The translations under genes and the position numbers were made by a program. The notes below the pieces were generated by a model, which saw only the letters and a list, made by a program, of their open reading frames with translations, did not search any database and had not been told where the DNA came from. 8,648 bases of DNA. Origin: JAVBSX01 sp051660685 (GTDB lineage: Bacteria > Planctomycetota > Planctomycetia > Pirellulales > Thermoguttaceae). Below are positions 1 to 6,145 of the stretch, piece by piece (the first letter of the stretch is position 1; every line of letters begins with the position of its first letter). Where the stretch lies: the NCBI GenBank assembly GCA_051660685.1, contig JBOFQB010000072.1, positions 1 to 8,648 of the forward strand. Direction: 5' to 3'.

Positions 1-1
1 T

Positions 2-172
2 GAAGCGCAGCGAAACCCCGGGTTAGGTGCAGCAAAAAAATGAGCTGCGTAGCTGCGACCTAAATATGTCGTTTAGCCGAGGAACAACGTTCCGCGCGTA
101 TTAAAATTTCGGAACGCGCGATACGTTGTATCGCGGCTAAACATTAGCATAACCCGGGGTTGCGGTCGCTTA
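2..172. repeat. Nested inverted-repeat island
   Basis: Three inverted pairings are stacked here. The outer arms are 2-24 and 151-172, both built around the near-palindrome AACCCCGGGTT / AACCCGGGGTT and continuing into GAAGCG / CGCTTA. Inside, 25-33 pairs with 52-61 (AGGTGCAGC against GCTGCGACCT, one bulged base). The inner arms are the 29-bp repeats 71-99 and 114-142. There is no coding signal. It resembles the REP/BIME-like palindrome clusters found in bacterial spacers; whether it works as RNA, as DNA or only as a mobile relic cannot be told. Confidence 0.7.
71..142. repeat. 29-bp hairpin repeat, two inverted copies
   Basis: Copy A (71-99, plus) and copy B (114-142, minus) are inverted relative to each other around a 14-base loop and differ at only a few positions. 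Each copy is itself a hairpin with loop CAACG. The stem reads CGCGATA/TATCGCG in copy B and CGAGGAA/TTCCGCG in copy A. Two base pairs are swapped in a compensating way (T-A to A-T, A-T to G-C), while one outer pair becomes A-G. Further copies lie at 417-445 and 8212-8240. Confidence 0.75.
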
Positions 173-203
173 GGCTCCCTTCACCCCGGGCTACAAAAAG
201 GTC

Positions 204-216
204 GTCCCGACGGGAC
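204..216. repeat. Short palindrome GTCCC-GAC-GGGAC
   Basis: A 5-bp perfect stem with a 3-base centre, in a spacer already rich in palindromes. It may be the core of another dispersed repeat, but only one copy is visible, so the identity is uncertain. Confidence 0.4.
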
Positions 217-334
217 TACACAAGTTGTCAAACCGGGTTAAACAAACGGGGGACTTTCAGGTGATTGTTTCAATGCAAACTCTATGCAAGCGATTTTTTA
301 TCGGATTCCGAATCACCAATCCCAAAATTCAAAG

Positions 335-363
335 TGGACAAGGCACTAGACAGTGCATATCCT
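335..363 (+). promoter_or_regulatory. Candidate sigma70 promoter upstream of the pseudopilin gene
   Basis: TGGACA (335-340), 17 bases, then TATCCT (358-363). The -35 matches 5 of 6 consensus bases and the -10 matches 4 of 6, at ideal spacing. A start near 370 would give a leader of about 160 bases carrying the 417-445 hairpin repeat. No better candidate was seen between 220 and 528, but chance matches of this quality are common. Confidence 0.35.
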
Positions 364-393
364 GTTCAACGACGCTGCAACGTCTCTCGTGTA

Positions 394-413
394 TTTAGCC
401 CGGCGTAAGACGG
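394..413 (-). repeat. 20-bp repeat related to 8255-8274
   Basis: The reverse complement of 394-413 matches 8255-8274 at 17 of 20 positions, sharing the core ACGCCGGGCTAA / GCGCCGGGCTAA. In both places it lies next to a 29-bp repeat copy (4 bases before 417-445; 15 bases after 8212-8240), so the two may be parts of one composite repeat that has been rearranged. Confidence 0.5.
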
Positions 414-416
414 ATC

Positions 417-445
417 GTTTAACCGCGATACAACATATCGCGCGT
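417..445 (+). repeat. 29-bp hairpin repeat copy
   Basis: Matches the 8212-8240 copy at 27 of 29 positions. One change is in the 5' flank of the stem and the other in the loop (CAACG to CAACA). The 7-bp stem CGCGATA/TATCGCG is intact, which fits preservation of the stem. Confidence 0.7.
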
Positions 446-528
446 CAAAGAAGACAGGCAGAATATAGACAGAATGTAGGAGATAGGAAGAAAGAAGAGG
501 GTTGGGAATTGAGAATCGAGAATGGAAA

Positions 529-1980
529 ATGGCATATACCCCTAATAATCATCATCGAAGTCGGCCCGCATTCACACTCCTCGAATTGTTGGTCGGGCTA
601 AGCCTTTTCGTCGTCCTGGTCTCCATGATCTGGTCGCTCCTCGAACTCTATACCAACTATTATCTGCTTGGAACTCGTCGCGCTGAACGGTCACAATTGG
701 TCCGCTCGCTTTCTCAATTGCTGACCGAAGACCTCGGCGCAGCAATTCAGGACCCCGTTCATCCAACAGTCCAATCGGCGGAAAATGATGCGTCCGTTCG
801 CCGATTCGGTCTCTCGGGAGATGCAACCTCCTTGCGGATCGATGTTGTCCAAATCAACCCTTTGAATGTTGCGCAATGGGGCGATTCTCCAATCGGCTCA
901 ACATCCCCCAACCGGTTTCGGTCAGCTGTTTCTGGTCCCGTCCCCTTTGCCGGTCCCCAAGTCCCAGAATTGAAAACTGTTTTTTACGATTTTATCTCTC
1001 TTGCCCAAATTCCCTCTCAGCCAAACCTCAAATGGGGATTATCGCGCAAGGAGCTTGATTTTGAGACCCCGACAGAACCGGTTCAAGTGACAGGACAGTC
1101 GGGGAATGTTGCCGAAGTTTTTGAAGAGGACCAACCTTTTGCGGTTGCCCGATCCGTCGGAACGGGGACAATACAGCAGAGTTTTGCGGCGACGGACAGA
1201 AATGACCCGAATTCGGCCAATCCCGACTTTCCGAATCCCTCTTTTCAAGATTCCTCAGGGTTTCCAACCGGTTCCAACCCGTTGTTGTCTGGTTCTTCCA
1301 ACGCTCTCGCTTCTCCCGGCTCTTCAAACTCGTCATTGCCCAATCAAGGAGGAACAAATCTGGCCCAAAATTTCAAAAATGAAACCGATCTGGGAATCAT
1401 GTGGGCCCCTGAAGTCGTCGATTGCCGGTTTCGATACAGTGACGGAAACGGTTGGACCGATTCTTGGGATTCTCTCGCACAAAACGGACTCCCCGTTGCA
1501 ATCGAGGTCGTTCTTCAAATCATGCCGCTTGAAGATGTTGAAAAACTGCGAACCAGTCCGTTATTGTTGACGTTGGAAAACCGAGAACGTGAGAAACCGC
1601 AAGAAGCGGCTGATTCGGAAGATGTTTTTGCGACTGCCCGTTCGGTTGGAACAGCAACAGTGACGCAAAATTTTGAGCGTCAGGAAAAGCAGCCGGGCCG
1701 AACACTTGCGCAGGTAACGGACGAACTGGGACTCTCTCCCCCGGTTGAGCAGCGAATTTTGCTGTATCTGCCGACATCACCACATATCAAAAGTACGGCA
1801 TATCAGCGACCAACGGTTCCCGTTCAACCGTCCCCTTTGAGAACTTCGGGTACACCGCCGTTAATTTCGGCGGAACCGGCACTTGAAGCAGCCCCTCTTA
1901 TTTTACCTCGACCTCAACTGACACCGAGTCCGAAGAAGACGACGGATCGACAACAGGAATGGATTCGCAAGGGACCTTAA
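529..1980 (+). CDS. GspJ/PulJ-like minor pseudopilin, unusually long
   Basis: Type IV prepilin-like protein of 483 aa. In the type II secretion or pilus family, minor pseudopilins are trimmed by prepilin peptidase at the inner membrane and cap the pseudopilus. Seen: a basic leader ending RSRPA, cleavage predicted at A14/F15, then FTLLELLVG and a hydrophobic helix to about residue 37. The glutamate at mature position 5 is present. Residues 292-331 (APEVVDCRFRYSDG, then W and DSWDS, then LPVAIEVVLQI) resemble the GspJ core strand region. ATG 529 is preferred over TTG 502: the extra nine residues come from a GAATTGAGAATCGAGAATGG-like repetitive spacer, and the AAGAAGAGG stretch lies too close to TTG 502 to act as its ribosome site. 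Odd points: more than twice the usual GspJ length of about 200 aa, a Ser/Asn/Pro/Gly-rich insert (about 221-281), a Pro-rich tail, and a 16-residue motif present twice. No other secretion genes are in the window, so the exact subfamily is inferred. Confidence 0.8.
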   Translation: MAYTPNNHHRSRPAFTLLELLVGLSLFVVLVSMIWSLLELYTNYYLLGTRRAERSQLVRSLSQLLTEDLGAAIQDPVHPTVQSAENDASVRRFGLSGDATSLRIDVVQINPLNVAQWGDSPIGSTSPNRFRSAVSGPVPFAGPQVPELKTVFYDFISLAQIPSQPNLKWGLSRKELDFETPTEPVQVTGQSGNVAEVFEEDQPFAVARSVGTGTIQQSFAATDRNDPNSANPDFPNPSFQDSSGFPTGSNPLLSGSSNALASPGSSNSSLPNQGGTNLAQNFKNETDLGIMWAPEVVDCRFRYSDGNGWTDSWDSLAQNGLPVAIEVVLQIMPLEDVEKLRTSPLLLTLENREREKPQEAADSEDVFATARSVGTATVTQNFERQEKQPGRTLAQVTDELGLSPPVEQRILLYLPTSPHIKSTAYQRPTVPVQPSPLRTSGTPPLISAEPALEAAPLILPRPQLTPSPKKTTDRQQEWIRKGP

Positions 1981-2249
1981 CGATTTGTGCCTATTCCAAC
2001 CTCGCAAGTTGTTTGCCAAATCAGGGGACATTGGATAATGCGAAATACAGAAACGTCCTAAACTTCCCATTTTCACTAATATAACGGTCTAGGGACAATA
2101 AATTTTTCTTAACCGGCTAATTTTGGTCAGATTGCCTGATTGGTCCTCAGATTGCCGAACGTCTTATATGACAAAGAGATAACGATTGTCTAGTAAAGGG
2201 GAGATGATTTGCAGACGTGAAAAACAAAAGGACCTAACCTGTTAATATT
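1981..2249. other. Intergenic spacer, no gene seen
   Basis: No convincing reading frame on either strand and no cobalamin-riboswitch B12-box motif (GCCACTG). The only structure is a 10-bp direct repeat TCAGATTGCC at 2127-2136 and 2147-2156, 20 bases apart start to start, with an inverted-like GCCTGATTGG between. No clear intrinsic terminator follows the pseudopilin stop. Confidence 0.6.
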
Positions 2250-2278
2250 AAAAGACTTAAGTCTTTTTTTCAAAAAAA
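2250..2278. promoter_or_regulatory. Perfect 18-bp palindrome plus A/T tracts upstream of nrdJ promoter
   Basis: AAAAGACTTAAGTCTTTT (2250-2267) is a perfect palindrome, followed by T7-C-A7 (2264-2278) ending two bases before the -35 hexamer. The A/T tracts sit where a UP element would bind the alpha subunit of RNA polymerase. The palindrome could be an operator, or a weak AT-rich terminator hairpin with a short T run isolating nrdJ from upstream transcription. Function is inferred only from position. Confidence 0.45.
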
Positions 2279-2280
2279 GG

Positions 2281-2308
2281 TTGACTCCCTGTTTTTTGCC
2301 GCTATGAT
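2281..2308 (+). promoter_or_regulatory. Sigma70-type promoter of nrdJ
   Basis: TTGACT (2281-2286), 16 bases, TATGAT (2303-2308): 5 of 6 matches in each hexamer. Transcription would start near 2315. The most upstream in-frame ATG (2304) lies inside the -10 hexamer and so cannot be the translation start of a message made from this promoter. Confidence 0.75.
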
Positions 2309-2329
2309 AGGTCTCTTCACAAGCACGAG

Positions 2330-2345
2330 ATACCATATATTGTAT
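2330..2345 (+). promoter_or_regulatory. NrdR box 1 (candidate operator)
   Basis: ATACCATATATTGTAT matches the published NrdR consensus acaCwAtATaTwGtgt at 13 of 16 positions, including all the strongly conserved positions (C4, A6, A8, T9, T11, G13). It lies just downstream of the predicted transcription start of a ribonucleotide reductase gene, the normal NrdR target. Confidence 0.7.
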
Positions 2346-2361
2346 GCGTCTCGCATGACAC

Positions 2362-2377
2362 CTACAATATGTTGTGT
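2362..2377 (+). promoter_or_regulatory. NrdR box 2 (candidate operator)
   Basis: CTACAATATGTTGTGT matches acaCwAtATaTwGtgt at 13 of 16 positions, again with every strongly conserved position kept. It begins 32 bases after box 1 (16-base gap), the 31-32 bp tandem spacing known for NrdR box pairs, which puts both on one helix face. NrdR is an ATP-cone repressor responding to ATP/dATP levels; its own gene is not in this window. Confidence 0.7.
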
Positions 2378-2417
2378 TTTTTGCTTGTTTTTACATCATA
2401 ACCGGCTGGTCTGTTCG

Positions 2418-5400
2418 ATGATGGATGTCGAGCCCGGTTACTTGTCTTCATATAAGCCCAAAATTCTTGATATGGTAACCCAAGATCGTATAGACGTTAA
2501 ACATGCTGCGCACACTAAACCCAATTCCGAATCGGTTGTTTTACAACGATTGTCGGCAGGAGAGACATCGTTGGAACCGTTGGTCGAAATGAATTCCTCC
2601 GTTCGGAATCATGTTTCCGACCGAATTGGCGTTCAAGGGAATAACGGTTCAGGTCAAACAGGTTCAGGTCAGACAGGTTCAGGTCAGGTGAGTTCGGGGC
2701 CAATCCGTTCCAAAGGACTCAAAATGGAAGCCGTTTTCTGCCCAAGTGACGTTGCCGACCCGTTTGATACGGTTGAATGGGAAAAGCGGACTGCGACAAT
2801 CAAAGGAGATGGAGGGAATGTCTATTTCGAGCAAAATGATTGCGAATTTCCGAAAAACTGGTCCCAACTCGCGGTCAATGTCGTTGCAAGTAAATACTTT
2901 TTCGGGGAACCGAACACCGCCGAACGTGAGAAGAGTGTTCGTCAACTGATACATCGTGTCAGTCGGACGATTGCCGATTGGGGCGCGGAAGATGGTTATT
3001 TTTCGACCCCGGCAGATGCTGAAGTCTTCTATCGTGAATTGACCTGGTTGTGTTTACATCAATGTGCGTCGTTCAATTCCCCCGTTTGGTTTAACGTCGG
3101 TCTTTACCCTCAATATGGGATTACCGGGGGAAAATGTACTTGGCGTTGGAATGAGAAAGCGGGTGAAGCAACGCAACCTGAGAATTCGTATGAATTTCCT
3201 CAAGCATCCGCCTGTTTCATCCAAAGTGTTGAGGACAATATGGAAGCGATCATGGAGCTTGCTCGCAGTGAAGCAATGCTCTTTAAGTTTGGAAGCGGGA
3301 CGGGAACCGATTTGTCCACAATCCGTTCTTCTCAGGAAAAACTCTCAGGGGGCGGAAAACCGTCAGGACCGCTTTCTTTTATGCGGGTGTACGATCAGAT
3401 TGCGGCAGTCGTTAAAAGCGGCGGAAAAACCCGACGAGCTGCAAAAATGCAATCGTTGAAAGTGACTCATCCTGATATTATGGACTTTATTGACTGCAAA
3501 AAACGGGAAGAGCACAAAGGTCGTCTTCTGATGAAAGAAGGTCTTTCTTACGATGATGCGTATTCCTCGATCCTCTATCAGAATGCCAATTTGTCCATTC
3601 GGTTGACCAATGAATTCATGCAAGCGGTCAAAGACGATAAAACTTGGGCAACACGTTGGGTGACGAACCCTGAAAAACGGGGACCCGAATATCCGGCCCG
3701 AGAAGTGTTCCGTAAAATCGCCGAAACGGCTTGGGAATGTGGTGATCCGGGCGTTCAGTATGACACCATCATCAATGATTGGCACACTTGCCCGAATTCC
3801 GGTCGAATCAATGCGTCCAATCCATGCAGCGAGTACATGTTCATTGACGATTCCGCGTGTAATCTGGCAAGCATCAATTTAATGCGATTTCGTCAGGAAA
3901 CCGGCTTGTTCGACCACAACAAATTCGTCAAAGCAGCCCGGATTTTGTTGATTGCCCAAGATATTATTGTTGACCGGGCGAGTTATCCCATTAAAAAAAT
4001 TGCCGAAAATTCGCATAAATTCCGGGCGTTAGGACTCGGATATTCCAATCTCGGCAGTCTGATGATGAGTTTGGGTCTACCTTATGATTCCGAAGAAGCG
4101 CGCGCCCTTTGTAGTGTTTTAACGGCGTTGTTGCATGGAGCAGCGTATAAAACAAGTGCGGAATTGGCGGATGTCGTTGGACCGTTTGCCGCTTACGAGG
4201 TGAATAAGGAACCAATGATGCGGGTTATGGAAAAACATTGGGATGCTGTCAACCACATTGAAAAAAGTCCCAAGTACCTCAAATCAGCAGCCCGGGAACT
4301 TTGGGATGATGTCCTCGATTACGGTAAACGATTCGGGTTCCGTAATGCTCAATCAACGGTTCTTGCTCCGACCGGGACAATCAGCTTTATGATGGATTGC
4401 GACACGACCGGGATTGAGCCGGATATTGCATTGGTCAAGTTCAAACAATTGGCAGGAGGTGGAACGCTTAAAATCGTCAACAACACGGTCCCGCTTGCTC
4501 TTGCAACACTGGGGTATTCAGAGTCCGATATTCAGTCGATTACTAAATGGATCGAGGAAAAGGGGACGATTGCAGGAGCACCTGCGTTGTTGGAACAACA
4601 CATTCCAGTTTTTGATTGTGCCTTTCCAACTCCGGGAAGTGATCGCTGTATTCCTTGGGAAGCGCATGTCCGTATGATGTCGGCTGCTCAACCCTTTATC
4701 TCGGGCGCAATCTCCAAAACGGTCAACATGCCGAACAATGCAACCGTCCAGAATGTTGCCGATGCTTATCAGCTCGGTTGGGAACTGGGTCTTAAAGCAT
4801 TGGCGATTTATCGGGACGGTTCCAAATCGGCTCAACCTCTTTCGACCGGGCAGGACAAGAAGTCGGATTCGGTGAAAGGTGATTCCTCACAAGGGAATAC
4901 GGGAAAAGAGGGCGTTTTGGGGGTTTGCGAACAGTGTGGACGTTCGTCGGAGGAACCGGATAAACGACGCCGAAAAAGAGATGTTGCAGCACCGAAACGG
5001 GAACGATTACCGGACACGAGACAGTCGATCACACACAAGTTCAATGTTTCAGGACATGAAGGTTACATGACGGTTGGACTTTACGCAGATGGACGTCCGG
5101 GGGAACTTTTCATTACTATGGCGAAAGAGGGGAGCACAATCGGCGGTCTTATGGACTGTTTCGGAACGGCCCTTTCAATGAGTTTACAGTATGGAGTCCC
5201 GCTCAAGGTCTATGTTGAGAAATTTTCGCATACCCGATTTGAACCAATGGGGCATACGAAGAACCCGGACATTCCGATTGCGAAAAGTGTGGTCGATTAC
5301 ATCTTTCGTTGGTTGGGGCGGACGTTTATGCCGGAACTGGGTCAACATGCGAGTGAACATCATCACCATCATCATTCCCATGATAACGTGCAACAGGGGG

Positions 5401-5849
5401 GGGGAGGAAAAGCGGTTGTTGCAGGAGCTAATGAATCGAAGTCAACCGGTTTGAACCCTGTTTCTGCTCCGAAAGAAACGGCGAATCCAAACGCTTCTTC
5501 CGTCCATTCCGCTGTCCCTTCTTCGGTCAAGCCGAAGGAGGTTGGATTGCAACCGGGAGAGGTTAAAAACGAAGTCAAAGGAACAATCAAGGTTGAAGAG
5601 ACGGTTGTATTGCAACCGGTTGGAGATACGCCCGAAAAGGTGAAAACCGTTCTTTCAACGGTTGAGGTTTCGGCCTCTTCGCTTGAGACCCGATTGGTGA
5701 ATGCACATGGAGAGACGAGCAGTTCGAGCGACCAATTTGCGACGTTCCAATCCGACGCTCCTGCGTGTGATTCATGCGGGGCGATCTGTGTCCGGGCCGG
5801 AAATTGTTATCTCTGCTACAATTGCGGCAAAAGTATGGGCTGTTCGTGA
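2418..5849 (+). CDS. nrdJ: Vitamin B12-dependent (class II) ribonucleoside reductase
   Basis: Reduces ribonucleotides to deoxyribonucleotides in the cytoplasm using adenosylcobalamin, without needing oxygen. Numbered from ATG 2418 (1,143 aa): the family-conserved part starts near residue 101 (GLKMEAVF, DPFDTVEWE). C266 (ASACFI) and C481 (DSACNLAS) form the predicted redox pair. N468, C470 and E472 (NPCSE) are the catalytic Asn, thiyl-radical Cys and Glu. APTGTIS (650-656) is the substrate phosphate-binding loop. A TSCPD-type domain covers about 867-970. The end is a Cys-rich tail (C1117, C1120, C1124, C1130, C1133, C1136, C1142; ending GNCYLCYNCGKSMGCS), which normally re-reduces the active site. 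ATG 2418 is the first in-frame start downstream of promoter and NrdR boxes; 2421, 2472 and 2589 are alternatives, none with a clear ribosome site. The first 100 residues are non-conserved. Odd: a natural His6 followed by a roughly 120-residue low-complexity linker before the tail. Confidence 0.95.
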   Translation: MMDVEPGYLSSYKPKILDMVTQDRIDVKHAAHTKPNSESVVLQRLSAGETSLEPLVEMNSSVRNHVSDRIGVQGNNGSGQTGSGQTGSGQVSSGPIRSKGLKMEAVFCPSDVADPFDTVEWEKRTATIKGDGGNVYFEQNDCEFPKNWSQLAVNVVASKYFFGEPNTAEREKSVRQLIHRVSRTIADWGAEDGYFSTPADAEVFYRELTWLCLHQCASFNSPVWFNVGLYPQYGITGGKCTWRWNEKAGEATQPENSYEFPQASACFIQSVEDNMEAIMELARSEAMLFKFGSGTGTDLSTIRSSQEKLSGGGKPSGPLSFMRVYDQIAAVVKSGGKTRRAAKMQSLKVTHPDIMDFIDCKKREEHKGRLLMKEGLSYDDAYSSILYQNANLSIRLTNEFMQAVKDDKTWATRWVTNPEKRGPEYPAREVFRKIAETAWECGDPGVQYDTIINDWHTCPNSGRINASNPCSEYMFIDDSACNLASINLMRFRQETGLFDHNKFVKAARILLIAQDIIVDRASYPIKKIAENSHKFRALGLGYSNLGSLMMSLGLPYDSEEARALCSVLTALLHGAAYKTSAELADVVGPFAAYEVNKEPMMRVMEKHWDAVNHIEKSPKYLKSAARELWDDVLDYGKRFGFRNAQSTVLAPTGTISFMMDCDTTGIEPDIALVKFKQLAGGGTLKIVNNTVPLALATLGYSESDIQSITKWIEEKGTIAGAPALLEQHIPVFDCAFPTPGSDRCIPWEAHVRMMSAAQPFISGAISKTVNMPNNATVQNVADAYQLGWELGLKALAIYRDGSKSAQPLSTGQDKKSDSVKGDSSQGNTGKEGVLGVCEQCGRSSEEPDKRRRKRDVAAPKRERLPDTRQSITHKFNVSGHEGYMTVGLYADGRPGELFITMAKEGSTIGGLMDCFGTALSMSLQYGVPLKVYVEKFSHTRFEPMGHTKNPDIPIAKSVVDYIFRWLGRTFMPELGQHASEHHHHHHSHDNVQQGGGGKAVVAGANESKSTGLNPVSAPKETANPNASSVHSAVPSSVKPKEVGLQPGEVKNEVKGTIKVEETVVLQPVGDTPEKVKTVLSTVEVSASSLETRLVNAHGETSSSSDQFATFQSDAPACDSCGAICVRAGNCYLCYNCGKSMGCS
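2646..2690 (+). repeat. 15-bp tandem repeat, three units, inside nrdJ
   Basis: Units at 2646-2660, 2661-2675 and 2676-2690 begin GGTTCAGGTCA and encode GSGQT, GSGQT, GSGQV. They lie in the non-conserved N-terminal extension, in frame, so unit number could vary without breaking the enzyme. Confidence 0.85.
5358..5404 (+). other. His6 tract and G9 homopolymer inside nrdJ
   Basis: Codons 5358-5375 encode six consecutive histidines, followed by Ser-His. Then a run of nine G (5396-5404) encodes part of QGGGGK. Both lie between the TSCPD-type domain and the Cys-rich tail. The His tract could bind metal. The G run is a potential slippage site: losing one G moves reading to a frame whose next stop is at 5452-5454, removing the Cys tail. 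Confidence 0.7.
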
Positions 5850-5858
5850 GAGGGGGAA

Positions 5859-6057
5859 CCCTAAATCGCAGTCCGCTAACAAGTTTTGCGAAAAAGAGTA
5901 TTTTCATTTTTGAACCACGAAAATCACAAAAAACACGAAAACCTCACAAAATACCGTTTTTCGTGTCTTTCGTGTATTTCGTGGTAAAAACATATCCGTC
6001 CAACCCGGCTCGGTTCAAAGCGCAAAACCAAACTTGTTAGCGGACTGCCCAAAATCG
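5859..6057. mobile_element. MITE-like element, copy 1, with 10-bp direct repeats
   Basis: The element itself is 5869-6047 (179 bp). Its ends are inverted repeats starting CAGTCCGCTAACAAGTTT (5869-5886), perfectly matched at 6030-6047. It is flanked immediately by CCCTAAATCG (5859-5868) and CCCAAAATCG (6048-6057), 9 of 10 identical, as expected of a target-site duplication. Inside, 5914-5985 form a second long inverted pairing of ACCACGAAAA against TTTCGTGGT with repeated CACGAAA units. There is no ORF, so it would need a transposase supplied elsewhere. It starts 19 bases after the nrdJ stop, and its hairpin could also stop transcription. Confidence 0.75.
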
Positions 6058-6062
6058 GGGAT

Positions 6063-6091
6063 TTGACAACGGTTGGGCGGTTTGGTACATT
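6063..6091 (+). promoter_or_regulatory. Sigma70-type promoter of the propeller gene
   Basis: TTGACA (6063-6068, perfect), 17 bases, TACATT (6086-6091, 4 of 6). It starts 15 bases beyond the end of MITE copy 1 and so is not supplied by the element. Predicted start near 6098 gives a leader of about 48 bases. Confidence 0.6.
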
Positions 6092-6145
6092 GGGGCGAGA
6101 TCAAACCGTTGCCCGTTTTGTCCAACACCAGAATTTTCGACTGTC

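Noticed and set aside
353..601. 82-codon plus-strand ORF
   Set aside because: It runs through the 29-bp repeat and other spacer repeats, then overlaps the pseudopilin start in another frame; no recognisable protein character.
1106..1570. 154-codon plus-strand ORF inside the pseudopilin gene
   Set aside because: Out-of-frame shadow of a gene with a clear prepilin signal and GspJ-like core; composition is irregular and basic.
2337..2370. Leader hairpin ATATTGTA/TACAATAT with inner TGCG/CGCA stem
   Set aside because: The outer pairing follows directly from the two related, near-palindromic NrdR-like boxes, so a separate RNA element is not needed to explain it.
1981..2417. Cobalamin riboswitch upstream of the B12-dependent enzyme
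   Set aside because: No B12-box motif (GCCACTG) or comparable multi-helix leader; the predicted leader is only about 100 bases and is filled by the NrdR-like boxes.
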